Shown: piece after piece, positions 24,006 through 36,900 of the stretch | How the letters are laid out: each line of letters begins with the position of its first letter | Position numbering within the stretch: the first letter of the stretch is position 1 | Assembly: GCA_918026815.1 (NCBI GenBank) | Contig: CAKJVC010000143.1 | Coordinates: 124,001-188,000, forward strand | Origin: Chalara sp. BL73 | Lineage: Eukaryota; Ascomycota; Leotiomycetes; Helotiales | Direction of reading: 5' to 3' | Length of the DNA: 64,000 nucleotides | Notes under the pieces: model-generated | Seen by the model: the letters and a program-made list of their open reading frames with translations, nothing else | Told to the model about the DNA's origin: nothing | The model's database searches: none | Made by a program: the position numbers and the translations under genes

Positions 24006-25127
24006 ATTGCTATCTGATTGATATATCAATTGCAAGAGAGAAGAATTCTGTGAGAACTTTAGCTGCTTGGAACTTAAATTTTTTCCTGAAGAGTCACAGC
24101 TTCAGATTCCGAAGATCGGTGGCGGGGTCTAGAGGAATTTTACCCCACCAAAGCTTCCCTAATACCTTAACGACCCTAACCCTCTTACTGGGTAGCCTAA
24201 CCGTGAGGATTTAGATTCTTGTTCCTAGGCACTGTCAGATTAGCTTTGAAGAAGATTGAGTTGAGCTTCATTATAACACATTTTCTTTGTAATGATACCT
24301 AGGCTTGTTAACTCGTAAGATGCCCACATGATCTTGTGCTGGTGCTCAAGTTCATGCTTATTTGTTTTTTCCTAAATTCGATTCAATCTCATCATTGACT
24401 CAAGAACGGCTATCACCACTTTCACCATTGAGTCTCTCTCTCACGACTACGTTTGATGACTTCTATCTAGCCCAGGCCGCTGACCACTTGAAATGGATAC
24501 CACCCATCCAACCTTGACGTCCTTGACTTGGCTGCAGAACTGGCGAGTTCACCATCACAGCAAAAACTGTAGTTGAGTCGCCTGGGAAAGTTGTAGGCAT
24601 CCATATCAGTGCTGCCAGCCTTTCAACAGCAGAATCCGGATTATGAATATGCTGACCAAAGATGATATGCAAGCTGGCTACATGCTAATCAAATTGGCAG
24701 GGGCTGAATATTGCCATGCTATATCACAAAACAGTATTAGTTGCTCTCGAGAAATGAAGAGCAAGTGAAGCGATGCAGGTCGTCTATCAAGATATGGCAA
24801 GGCAAATATTTTGTGGGAAATTTTGTGAAAAGACAAACTCGGAAGTTAAATTTCAAGTACATTTGACATTTTTCATAGCATTTAGAAGAAAGTCTAGTCA
24901 GATGAACTAGTGCTTCGAACTCCAAATAAGCAATAAAATGAAGCTACACACTATGGTTTGACTAATAGATGCTCAATTCGCGTGCTATCTTCCTATAGGT
25001 ACACTCTAAAACAAGACCTTTGTCTAAAACTTCCTTCCATCCACATCGAGAGAGGCCAATCCATAAAACTCCATTGCCCTCCAACGCCGTACCATGCCTA
25101 TATGTTTACCTTAAAGAAGTCATAACA
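24006..25127. other. Intergenic spacer, HOM2 to MOB1
   Basis: 1.1 kb containing the HOM2 upstream region. Open frames are short and without domain signal. I see no RNA gene. Confidence 0.5.
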
Positions 25128-26121
25128 CTAATCATTCTTGAGCATACTCTCGACTAGATCCCCTAATGGGCCCCAGAAGTCCTTTCCACTCGCCAAGTTG
25201 TGCTCATCGATGAAAAGGACGTAGTGCTTGAAGCTGGTATTGAGATGGGCTTCAAGGCCTAGCTCGCGAATGACGGGATAATGGTGGCAATAAATATGGG
25301 CGTAAACTCGGTACATGCGCTTGAAGACTTGTCGGATCATGCTTGGGAATGATTTAGGAAAAGGGACACCTGAAGCTGTCAGATCATTCTTGCTTGACGG
25401 ACTCGGGTAGAAATACCAATTCTACTTGGGAAAACAGCCTCGTTGTCAATATTGCTCTGAACCCAGCCCATGAGGTGCTCGATATATGTTGGTGCAGGCA
25501 TTTTCGTAGGACGTTTGAAGTTCTCTGAATCTTGCCACAAGTATTCAAACCTAGAAGCTGTCAGAGGAGAAGTGTAAATTCTCAGCATGTGCATACTCAT
25601 CAGTAGCCTTCATGTCCGGGCAAGTGACTGGCGAACAGAACTCGGTAATGGATCCGTAAAGTAGATTGATATGATTGTAGAAATCCACCACTGTAGATAG
25701 GTGAGCAACGAATTCCTTAGTAAGTATAAGGTCCTTACTATTAACTGCCAGCCACTCATTCTCGTCCTCCCCCTCTGGCAACTTCACCGTCTTTCGCAGA
25801 CTTCCTCCACCTAGTGTAGCCTCCGCATACTGTCGCAATTGATAGCTCGTTGTGCCTTTGCCTGCATTTCGAGGACGAAATTGGTTACGTGTTCGTTGAT
25901 TACTGTTATGATAAACGTGTGAGCAAGGTGATACGTCTGTGCCATTATCTGGGTGAAATTGATCCTCGATACTGTTCACAGCAATCGTGCCAGAAGAGGT
26001 TGATTGTGTGAGTGTACAGACTGGGTCCAATGCCTTTGCGGCCTTAGGGCTCAAAAATTGAAGAATAGCAGCCATAAACTAGGTAAAGTTCAACTAACAC
26101 GGTAGTGATGAAGGAAGTCAT
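25128..26121 (-). CDS. MOB1: MOB kinase activator 1 (Mob1)
   Basis: Adaptor that binds and activates NDR/LATS kinases (Dbf2-type) in the mitotic exit/septation network. 218 residues. Five exons: 26121-26099 (23 nt), 25902-25739, 25690-25597, 25550-25417 and 25369-25128; introns 25903-26098, 25691-25738, 25551-25596 and 25370-25416. The 23-nt first exon encodes MTSFITTV, which joins [10 protein letters not shown]. Key motifs: [34 protein letters not shown], the zinc ligands in [10 protein letters not shown] (C-x4-C) and HIYCHH (H-x4-H), and [20 protein letters not shown] longer frame starting at 26075 reads through the first intron and is not the true N-terminus. Confidence 0.95.
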
Positions 26122-26674
26122 CGTGCTTGAGTTGTATAGGTTTGCGAGAACGAATGACGAAGAGGCTCCTTGCATTCCTAATGTTAGCCAGGTAATTATA
26201 CGATGGGCATGTGTAGCACTCACCCTAGATGTCCAATGCGTGGAGATTTGGCGATTGTAGCTGCCCTAGCTTCGGTTTGTAGCAGTATAGGCTTTGGAGC
26301 GCAATAACGCAATGCAGTTGTGTGTTGAAGCTACTTGATACTTTATCACGTAACAGAGGCGTTTGTTTAGAGGTGCTGGTGACTTCCCCACGTTTTTGGT
26401 TGCTACGGACAAAGATCCACTACTTCCTACTTCTCGCTTGCCGTAGCCATGGATTAATGGATTTTCCGCTTCCCGAACCATTCATTGATCATCCAAAGCC
26501 TGAATGTCTCATCCATTCATAATATTTCAGTTTGTGTCTTGGGTAACATTCATATAATTATGTCAACAACCACTTTCGCTTTTTCTTTCGCTCTGCAGCA
26601 TTCATGACTATCAATACTGTTCTCCTTCCGCCTGAAGGAGTTCTAACCCGAACCCGGACGCCGCCGCCAGCATA
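26122..26674. promoter_or_regulatory. Divergent promoter region, MOB1 / RGP1
   Basis: 553 bp between divergent start codons. No ORF supported. Confidence 0.5.
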
Positions 26675-29222
26675 ATGTCCAGTATCCGGGTGTTTGTGCA
26701 ATGGACTGAGCAAACTGTCTTTGCCGGGGAGGACATTGAATGTCAGATTACCTTCAAGAATATTGCTACAAACCCGGCACCGTCCAGAACATCACTACAC
26801 CCAAGTTCTGCCAACGGGCTAGGCCCAGGCCTAGAAAAGCAGAGGAAAGGCCCACCTGCACCACCAAGGAGTAACCATGCCCTCAGTCCAAAAGCAACGC
26901 AGCTCAAAAAAGGCCATCGGACAACATTATCGTTGAACTCTCCTATAGGTTTGGGAATTCGTTCTCCGCAGCTTGCGTCTGGATCCTGGAACGGAGCACA
27001 TCCAAAACCCACAAGAGAAGGGAGTACACACAAGCGTTCCGTTTCTATAATATCAATTGGCGCAGGCGATGCTGTGGTGGATAGCACGCAAAATTCTGTG
27101 GCTTCGCCAGAGACATCGCGGAGGCCTGGTAGAAGACATGGGCGATCGGCGAGTCTACAAATTGTTCCACGACGGAATGGAGTTAACGGCGGCCCCTTAA
27201 CTGGTATATAACATCTCTTTGGAGGCTCACAAAGCTAGTTCGCGTACTAATGAGATTCTTACAGCACCACTTAGCCAGCGATCCTCGACACAACCTTCGC
27301 CTCGATTTAGTTCGCCGAATGCTTCCGGATCCGAAGTCAGTTTACCTCAAAGGCCTGGACTTCGTCAAACGGCAACTGCACCAAACACCCCAGAAATTGG
27401 TGCTGGCCAAAAATTAGGACGACAACATTCGGGCTCTTCTGCGCCAGCCTTTTATTTCCCAGCATCTTCAAGCCCACCATCGGAAAGTCTACCTGTAAAC
27501 AAACCGAACAAAAGTGAGGTAGGTTACTCTGCTCACGACAATATCCGGCTTCCAGCGCCACGGGTAAATGATGGAGCACCCGTTATTTCTGAGCACACCG
27601 CGCCTATAACTCGAATACTGTCTCCCAGTAGTAATGCAGGGACGCCTCGGAGTAGCGGCGAATTCTATTCTCTCAGTAATAATTCTACAGAAACCCTAGC
27701 TTCAGAATATCTACCCCATCAATCAGGACGTTTACTTTCTCATACAAGTCATGCAAGGCGACCTTCTAATTTGGCGCCTGCCAATCATCACCGACCACCG
27801 GAGAGCCTAATGATGGGATACGCACAAATTCATGGTTCTTTCACTATTGATGGTTCTCTAATAAGTCAAACTTCTTTCGAAGAAGTGAAACGTAAAGGTG
27901 CGGTAGGTGGACAAGGTGGAGGGGTGATAGGGGTTGAGTCTAGCAAGCGTAACAGTGGGATGCTGAGAGGTTTTGGCTGGGGAAATATTGGAGAATCAAT
28001 AGGCGGCCTTCTTGGAGGAGGCGAGCTTAGCAGCATCAAAGATATGCGAGGTATTGCGAGCTCCAAATCCATACCATTGCTTTCGACACCACAATCTATC
28101 CTGTTTGTCGACCTCAGACTTGCTCCAGGAGAGAGCAAAGTTTTCAAGTACACATTCAAACTGCCCAGAGGCTTACCTCCTAGCCACCGAGGGAAAGCAA
28201 TCAAGATCGCCTACAACCTGATAATCGGCACCCAACGGCCTGGCGGCGCCAAGGAACAGCAAGTGAAATCTGTGGAGGTGCCCTTCAGGGTTCTAGGGAG
28301 CGTAAATGCTCACGGAGAGCTTCTGGGGCATGACCTAATGTCGCCTTATATTATCCTCCGAGATCAGGCGAAGGTTTTGACTATTGATAGTCAGTCAGAT
28401 CGTATTGCAGGGTCTCTTAAGGCGTTGAAACTAGATACAACTGGAAAACGGGACGACTCAACTCTGAACGACTTTCTATCATACGTTGATGAACTGATAA
28501 ATAGGCCCAGACAGAATTCCAGTCTGGGATTACTTTCACCGACTGAGGCACCGAGATCTCGACGACCGTCATCAATTCAAGAACCTTCCACAGCCAAGGA
28601 AGCAATAGATATGGCAATTCTTCGCAGTAACACTACCACTGAATACCATCAGAGCGCAAACAGGTTCGAGATCGCTCGAAGTGGACAGCGGGTGGCGGTT
28701 ATCATGCTTGCACGGCCAGCATATCGTCTCGGCGAGACCATCACAGCAGCAATCGACTTTACCGATGCGGAAATACCATGCTATGCAGTACACGCTTCTT
28801 TAGAAAGTTCAGAACGTGTCGATAATTCCATTGCTCTGCGCTCTGAGGCTAGTATTCTCAGGGTCACACGCAAGATATATTCTTCCCACTCCGAATCAAC
28901 ATTATTTGCCAGGCGCGTGGTATTCTCACCAACCATACCAACTTCAGCAACCCCCGAATTCATCACGAGCGGAGTTTCTCTAGATTGGCGTATACGCATA
29001 GAATTTGTAACGCCTGATTTGATAAATGCTCAAAACGAAGGCCTTGAAAGGCAAAGGGACCTTTTGGAACAGGTTTCAAGAGATGATCGCGGAATCGTGT
29101 TAGGATCAGCAGAGATGTTAGAGTGTGAGAGTTTTGAAATCGCAGTCCCTCTGAGAGTGTACGGCGCTCTTGCAGGGGGCACAGAAAAAGATGATGGTCC
29201 CTCTGAAGGACTTGTAGTATAG
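26675..29222 (+). CDS. RGP1: Rgp1-domain protein, subunit of the Ric1-Rgp1 Rab GEF
   Basis: Predicted partner of Ric1 in the exchange factor for the Golgi Rab Ypt6/Rab6. About 828 residues. Exons 26675-27203 and 27265-29222; intron 27204-27264 (GTATAT...TTACAG) joins PLT to APLSQRSS. The Rgp1 homology is split: an N-terminal arrestin-like strand pattern (IRVFVQWTEQTVFAGEDIEC) and a C-terminal half beginning SILFVDLRLAPGESKVFKYTF and continuing through IKIAYNLIIGTQR to the end. Between them lie about 350 residues of Ser/Pro/Asn-rich, probably disordered sequence, longer than in yeast Rgp1 but usual in filamentous fungi. No transmembrane segment. Confidence 0.85.
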
Positions 29223-30147
29223 ATGAATGGACGAGGTCAGCATTTTGGACGGCGTCTGTATATAGATAATGGAGAATTATATATGGAATAGGATGATACT
29301 TAAGCGTTAATCATCCTCACCATTTATGGTGTTCTCTTTCTTTAACAATATATCTTACCACAGCAGTGTTCCAGGCGTTATTCATGTCAAGCAATCGAAC
29401 CCAGATCTTGGCACCCACTGCCCCTGAATCAAGCGAGAACACCAGAACAGCCAGTCAGTTCGCCAATTTCCATGCCATTTCCCAAGTTCAAAGCATATCT
29501 AATTCTTTAAACAAACAATATCCCAGCAAACACAGCAGGCGGCCCTGGGGAAAGAGTTCGGGTCAAACCGGTGTTTGTGAGAGCAGAGAGATGGTGGCTA
29601 CCGACAAACAAAATCCCATCTCGGAGGGGTTTCCTAGCCATTCCTTGCGTACCGCTGAGACGGGAGTGCATAGTTTTTGCTCTCCTGTTTGCCTTCGCTG
29701 GGCAGACACGTCTGAGAATTCCACAAACGGCCCAGTGCAAGTTTAGAAGTTTGGAGGACGGAGTATTTTAGAGAGAGATTCATATGACGCAAGCCTTGGG
29801 ATGGCTAGATCTCGCTACTCTTGCCTTGCGTGTGAGAGCTGGTTTTACTTGAGGACCGTGAATGGGTGAAGTGTTAGCGGTATGTGGTGTTTTCTGGTGC
29901 AAGTGAAGCATGGTAGTTGAGAGCATATGAGAAGTAATGACTGTGATAGAGGCGCACTTCCAAAGAAAAAAGAAAAAGAATCCTAACAAATGAAGAGCCA
30001 TCTATGGTACGCGTATTTATAAAATCAACATCAGAATACAGGGCTACCGCATGACTAGGCAAGTATTATGGTTGGAATCACGCTCAGTAGCTCCATCATG
30101 ACTTCCACATTATCCACCGTCTTATCGACACACAGCTTTGGGTTATA
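29223..30147. other. Intergenic spacer between convergent RGP1 and rvt
   Basis: 925 bp between convergent genes. Short frames only. A TGGGTTCGATTG-like sequence on the minus strand near 29398 lacks the rest of a tRNA. Confidence 0.5.
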
Positions 30148-33100
30148 TCACAGGACCATCTGCCAGCTCACTTTATTCTTCCGCAGAATAGTCAGAATTC
30201 CTAACGGCATCAAACTTTTGTCAACCATAGATAAGTCACCACATCGCTTAAACAGCTCGTCCGAATATAGCTGTAGCAGCCATTTTGTCTCCTCATCCAT
30301 CTTCGCAAGATTGAGCCCTTCTTGCAACCACGTATGCTTTTCTATAGCATCTTTGACCTTTCGCGAGATCACTGCTCCCTTTTGCTTGGGTGTATCCATC
30401 AGCTCTTGGTAAGCCGTATGCAGATGTGCGCTTGTTGATTCACGCCAACAGATGTACTCCTCCATGCTAAAGAAGCTGTCCACTTCGGCGTACGGTATCG
30501 TGCTGAGATCAGAGTGCTCACCGTACTCTTTGGTAAAGACTTCATGGAACCTCTTTCGCCTTCCTCTGTCTCCAAGCTCCTGGAATTCTCGTTTGGCGTC
30601 TTCGTACTCCTTCTTCTCATCGAGGAGAAATTTCTCCATGCGTTCCATTGGGTCTTTATAGACTTTGTCACAGACGAGGAGACTAGATATGAATGGATTT
30701 CGAACACCGAGCCCACCAAGCTGCTCAGGCATGAAGATAAATGCGTCAGGCACATCATATATACCAAAGCGCTGTGCAATAAACCCTTTAAGATGATCAA
30801 CAACACTTGAGCCATTGCCATCCTTACCATCAAAGATCGTCTGTTGAATTTTCTTGTGAGTCTGCATGATAGCTTGTACGTGCTTTCTTCCAAAGCAATT
30901 CGCAGGCTCTCCGAAGGTATGGCTGAAGAATCTCCCAATACAGCTATTCCAAGTAGAGACCCAAGACAATATGCTGGAGCACCCTTTCAATTGTTTTTGT
31001 AGCTGTTTAACATGTGCATCAACCTCAGCGTGGTCGATGACCCATTCTCCGGAAACGGAATCCAAAGTCAAAAAGCCGACCGATACGGGACCATTAGGTA
31101 GCATGGCTGCTACACTATCGTCGCTTTTCATGGAATTGGCAGTCAGGTAAACAGATCCGGTCTTTCTCATATTGAACTCAAGACCCATAATATCTGAAAA
31201 TCGCCGCATACTTTGCCAGGCTCTTGCGCATCGGTCAGGCTTGCCGCATACCCATAAATCATCATGGAATCGATACAAGTTAATGTCGGCTTCTTGGTTC
31301 ACAGCCAGATCCATGAAGAACAAGACTAATTCTCCGAAGAACTTTTCGAGTGAGTGAGCCATGGGAACTCCTCTCTTTCTGATGCGTACCGATGATGGCG
31401 CAGATGGATCATCTAATACTGGACCTAGATTCAAAGGTGCTTCGAGGAATTTGACGAAGAACGTGATCCAATCCTCAGAGACACCCACGAACTTGAGCAC
31501 TTCTACAATGGTAGTATGTGAAATGCTGGTTGCAAACCACTGAAAATCGGACTGCACTATTGCCGCTGAACCATCGAGCGACTTACGAATGGTCAGCTCG
31601 GTAGCTAATTGTCGTAGCAGCTGCTGTTTAATCTCCTTTGGCGACTTCTTTGTGGAAGCCTCTTCGGTGTCAACTTCATCATCGTCATATCCACCGGCAC
31701 CTTCCCAAATGTTGGAAGGTAGCTGAGACAGGAAGAAATCGTCCAGATAGGTTTGCTGCCTTTCGCTCTCAACACTGTTATTCCACAAATTTCTTGTTCT
31801 CCATTCTCCGAGAAAGTATTGTCGCTTATCGACTTCATCTTGAGGAAGGCGAGTACCACGTTTCCAAATTCCAGTATATCGCACGATTTCCTCGAGATTG
31901 CGTTTAAGACCTGCAGACCAATCTGCTCGTGGTTAGTTCCACTTCAAAGAAGACCATTGAACTTGGAAGCGCCCAATGAAATGATGAGCCCAAGACAAAC
32001 CATTCATAAAAATCTATACTTACACATGCCAATATAATGCAGAAATATTGCCTGGAGCACACTATTGGAAGTTAGAGTTAGCGAAGTATATATGAAAGGA
32101 TAGTAAACGCAAAAATATACGAGAGCATGGCCAAGAAAAAACCTACTCCTCATCCATCATGATTCTCACCTTGCCATTCAATTGCTTTCTTGGCTCGACT
32201 GGCAGTCCTTCTTCGCCAACTTCCCAAGACCAATTCTTGATATCTGCATGTTGCATATTCAAGACATCACAGATTTCTCCCCTCGCGACGTCGTCTTTTA
32301 AAAATTCCTCAAGAATGGCTTTTTTGTCATCCTTCAACAGGTCATTATTGAGCAGACCTTTGAGTGACCAGACGAGGGTCTTCTCATCGAAAGGAGAGAC
32401 TTGGTCGTGGAGGTTACTCATTAACCTGACACCATTTCTCAACCGCTCCAAAGCCTTGCTTCCATTTTCGCCTTCGAATAAAGCATTCAAGTACTTCTGA
32501 ATGCTACCTTTGTCTGTTTCAAGAGGCGTGAAAACAACAGCTTCGAACTTCTCACGCAGCTGTTTCACCCTAAGAAATAGCATTAGTCTTCATTGCATCA
32601 GTAAAAGCGCGGAAAGTTTACCTGTCTTTTTCTACAACTTCGAATGAGCCATCCAAAGAGGCATCATCTTCAACCAGGGATGCCTCTTCTGAATGGGAAC
32701 TTGATGAGCTGAGCCACTCTCGAAGCAGCTGGGAATACAAGTCCGCCAAGTCTAGACGCTGCGTCTGCATGTCAAGCTGTGATCGCAGTTCCTCTTCGAA
32801 GCCAACGAGCATAGTGGGTGGGATTGAAGGATCGACATATGATTGCCTCAGCCAACGATGAATATTTGAAAGGTCAATCCCAGTAGTTATTGGAATTTTG
32901 AGCTCCTTAACACCCGTGAGGAGACGGGATACCTTCTCCCGCTGATCATCCTCTACACTATCAACCCCTCTCAAGATCTCATTCTTCTGTGCCCTGTAAG
33001 ATGCTCTCTGTGTCTTTAATTTGTCGATCTTGGTGAGAGTGATCGACTTTAGCGTTTTACTTAGGGCTGCCGTTGTTTCGCCTGTTGAGTTTGGTGTTGT

Positions 33101-33211
33101 TGTGGCCTCTGGTTCCTGTTCCTTGGGTCTCATGGTCGACGGATCGAAGCCACCTCTGTTACCACCCCTATGAGTCCCATCGCGCTTAGGGAAAGACATC
33201 TTCAATGACAA
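30148..33211 (-). CDS. rvt: RVT: single-copy cellular reverse transcriptase-related protein
   Basis: Domesticated reverse transcriptase of the rvt class known from fungi and some other eukaryotes. About 941 residues. Exons 33211-32622, 32569-32147, 32061-32024 (38 nt) and 31922-30148; introns 32570-32621, 32062-32146 and 31923-32023; all phases close. The N-terminal part has a predicted coiled coil (around 50-105) and an acidic linker. RT motifs: motif A in VQSDFQWFATSI (Asp about 476), motif B-like RKRGVPMAHSLEKFFGE (about 533-549), motif C LYRFHDDLWV with both catalytic Asp (about 571-572), and motif D-like GLEFNMRKTG (Lys about 604). A long insertion precedes motif A. There is no integrase, gag, RNase H, endonuclease or long terminal repeat nearby. 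A start at Met5 (33199) is equally possible. Confidence 0.9.
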
Positions 33212-33958
33212 ATCCTGAAAAACAAGTCAAGCCAGTATAAATGGCAATGTGGAAGCCTGAGCTGACCCTCAAGCAATGGCGATGAAAGCAGTTTTATAGC
33301 TCAGGAGAATTCATACCCAAAGCCATGGCCGCACCTATGAGTCAAATTGGACGCCCTTCATGTCGAGTGTTCGGTATACAGCGCCTTGAAGAGAATTAGA
33401 CAGAATGACATCGAACAAACTTGGAGATCAGCACCATGCCCAGAGTGGGTCAATTTAGGCAGGACGACAGGCATCAGCGACACTGAAGGAGAATCTTACT
33501 TATAGGATCCGAATTTGCGGGCGGGGTACTAAAAGCTAATTGTTGGCTCTTCTTTCAATGCCTAGAGTTGTGAGAGTATACGGTAAGGTTGGTGGTGGTG
33601 GTGGTGATGCACTTCATACAAATGTTATGACGAGCACCACTCCTTGAGGAGTAGCTTTATTTGACTCCAGGTAGGCGCGATGTCAAAATCAACCCTGCTA
33701 ACAAGTTCCCATTTAACAGAAGGCAGTTAAGACAATTTATGCATTAAGTGTTTTCAACTTGACACGAAAATATCCTGAAAATTGCCTGCACTTATGACCT
33801 GATAGGGTATGGATACTGAAATCAACTCCAAAGCGCCTGACACCAACAATGAATCCAGTGACCCAATGAATCGCTCATATGCTGATGCACCCCTCATTTA
33901 TCCTTTTGAAACCATGGAAACTTCTTCTTTCCATAATCCGTAGCTCCTGATGAGCTTT
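33212..33958. other. Spacer between rvt and the RasGEF gene
   Basis: About 750 bp containing the rvt upstream region and a GGT microsatellite (about 33588-33607). No gene supported. Confidence 0.5.
33588..33607 (+). repeat. GGT trinucleotide repeat
   Basis: About six GGT units upstream of rvt. Confidence 0.8.
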
Positions 33959-36900
33959 CTACTTGTAAGCTGCGCTGGTAAATGTCCTACTCTGTATTAG
34001 AAATTGTTGTCCAGGGAAAGAGAGAATGCAGTATACCTCGTCATCGGTGGGCATTTTACAATCCAAGATGAGTTCCCGCGCTATATCATGCTTGTTTGGG
34101 GTAAAATACGGTGTTATTTGGCTCTTCATGATTGGCAGTATGACTTCCGCTAAAACCTCAAACTTCTTCCAATTGATTCGATCCCCTTTCGCCCCAACAA
34201 AAGTCAAGTTTCCTTCTTCTGCTGACACTAGGTCACGTCGGTGAAGAGGTATGTATGGTATTCTTGGCAATGGTGAATTCTCCCAAGCTAAGCGATAAGC
34301 AAAATGGCTCTTCTGAGTGCCCATTAGAAGAACCAATCTTGCAAACCGCTTCTGTACGTCTGCATGGACTAGCAGTCTGGTCTGGGCAAGGCGATGTATG
34401 GCAGTACCATTGATTCCAGCGAGAACAGCTGCCAGTCCGTTATAGTTGTTCTGCTGCCGCAGCTTCAAGGCAATATTCATGAACTTCTCCATCATTTGGG
34501 CTCGGTGTTTCGCCTTATCTCGCATAAGGATCATGTTAGCAACCCATTTAGCAATATGATTGAAGTGACTGATCATCCGATTGACATTTGCCAAGCTCTT
34601 GCACTTTTCTTTCTGATCTATAGGCAAACTGACATGACGGACCAAGTCTCTGAGACGTATTGATGAAAACATGACCCAGTCAATTCTTGTCATCTCTTCG
34701 GCAAAATCATCATCTGATGTATCCATAAATATATGATAACGGATCTTAGTAAGGGGAAGGGCAGCCTTTGGAACCATTGTGGCTGCTTCCCGTTCGTAAT
34801 CTTCGACCGTATGGAATGACGGTGCTAAGGACCGACTGGGAGAGTAAGGACGTGCGGAAGATAGTGAATCGGTAATTGATTCTTTTTGTTCGATCTTTTC
34901 ACCCAGACTATCCTCGATTTGCAACTGGTGCATTTCGTCCACGAAGTCACGTGTGTTTGCTCGTCGTCTTGTAGGAGAACTTGGTGTGGATTCAGTTGAA
35001 GTTCCACTCTCCAGCTCAACGTCAGCGTCCGTTCTTGCCCATGCCGTGTCATCATCCTCCACAACACGGGATTGAAGTTGCAGCCGCATATCCTGGGCAG
35101 CAGCAGCAAAGACTGGATTGCCAGCTAACTGAGTGATGAACGTATCAAGATTTGAGCTTGTTGAACGGCCGGCAAAATCTCCTGGATAGCTTGATAGCCA
35201 TTTCGCTATGACGGTTATAATGCGGAGCTGGTCGCCCGTTCGTGTGAGATAGTGTATGTTTTTATCATCTGCTATACGCTGCAATCGATCTAGGATAGCT
35301 TGAAAGAGCTCACCAGGAGCAGCAAACTTCCGGTACAGGCAAAGAAATATTTCGGCAAAGTTGTTGTCAGCTCTTGACATGTGTTGGTCCAGGAGCCGAT
35401 CTACAAGCTCTTCGAAGGTAACACCTGCCACCTTTGCCGGTTTGTCAAAGAAGCTGTCATCATTTCGTTGCAGAATTGGTATATCATCGGAATACCGGTA
35501 CGAAGAATCTGCATCAGATTCTTCCATGTCCAGAAACGAACTATCTACGGCTTTCCCACTGGTTTGCGATGAAAATATAGGTGTCCGTGATTGCTTTGCA
35601 GGCGCTCGACTTGCTGGATCTGTAGTTTCCAAAGAGCTTTCATTCCGGAACACTGGGTGCGCTGACAACGGCGGTGCGTCATGTGGGTCAGGAAGTGTGA
35701 ACTGATGGTGGAGGTTTGTACGTCCCGCGTTGCGTGACAGGGGCGGTTGACCCCGTGTTCCTGGAGTAATAGGAGATTGTGTACCTCTGGTGACAGAGTA
35801 CTCGGAGCTGGCGCGACCGTGTTTCGATTGCTGACTTATTGGCCTTGAGGCTCCTGACTCTGGTACCTTCTCTAAGTGCGTGGATGATATCGCTCGGCGA
35901 CGAGGTCCAGCGGTGGCCTCGACAGCTTTAGCTGAGATATTGTTAGATCCACCGGACAGTATAATCCACTTGAAAGCTAGAAGTAGAAAGGAAATATTCC
36001 AGAAGAAAATGAATTATTGGCGTCACTATTGCTTCACTATCCCAGCTGAAACTCGCTCTATAATTGGGCTTGGCTGTGGACCCTTAATTTACCGGGCATG
36101 CATGAACTGCCATGAACACATGAAAATGGAGAGGGTATTAGGCGGGTGAACAAACTCTAAGAAGAGTTGAAAGAAAGGCACTGACAATTTCTATTGGCCA
36201 TAATGGCTCCCAATATGGAAGAGAGACATAGCCTTGCACTTTCGGGCACATTTGCAGCTGTTTTGAAGGCTTCCACGCATGATAAGCAAGCCGCTTCCAT
36301 GCTTTCCACATCAATCTGACGCGTATTCCGAGGGTTGTCGCACTTGCAAGAAACCAGAATAGTGGGTAGGGAGGAGTTTACCAGTGCATCTACATTAGGA
36401 AGTTAGCCATAAAATCAACAATACGGCTTAACTCAGCTCACTCAGAGTTTGCGGTAGCTCCGTAATGCTTTCTCTATTCATCACATCATACAACAATAAC
36501 GCCCCGTCCATGTGTGGTAGGATTTGTCCATTGATTTGTTTTGGCCAGTGGATTTTGCGGTTCGGAGCCATATCGAATGACTCCAGGTCTAATTCGATCA
36601 AACTGACAGTATAGAGAACATTATCTACAGACATCTGCAGGCTCGATGCGCTTGACGTTGGCAATTCACGTAAACCAAGTGCCCGTTGTATAAGTGTGCT
36701 CTTTCCGACACCTACACTGCCTATGATAGCAATGTTGATATCTGCCATTCCGCTCCTCGATTGTGGCTAGAGAACATGTTAGTGCATCCGGCGCAATGCA
36801 AAAAAGAGCCAAACACCTACAGGCAGATTCACTGAATTACTCGTAGCGTTCTTCTTGTCTGGCCGAGGCGGAGACAGTTTTGGCAATGTGCCATCGCGTG

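Noticed and set aside
25903..26075. Alternative MOB1 N-terminus [16 protein letters not shown]
   Set aside because: It lies in the first intron; the 23-nt exon MTSFITTV matches the family N-terminus and splices in phase.
29366..29470. Possible tRNA on the minus strand (TGGGTTCGATTG)
   Set aside because: No acceptor stem, anticodon arm or A-box could be folded around it.
30148..33211. Interpretation of the RT gene as a retrotransposon copy
   Set aside because: There are no LTRs, target duplications, poly-A tail, endonuclease, RNase H or integrase, and the gene has several ordinary introns.
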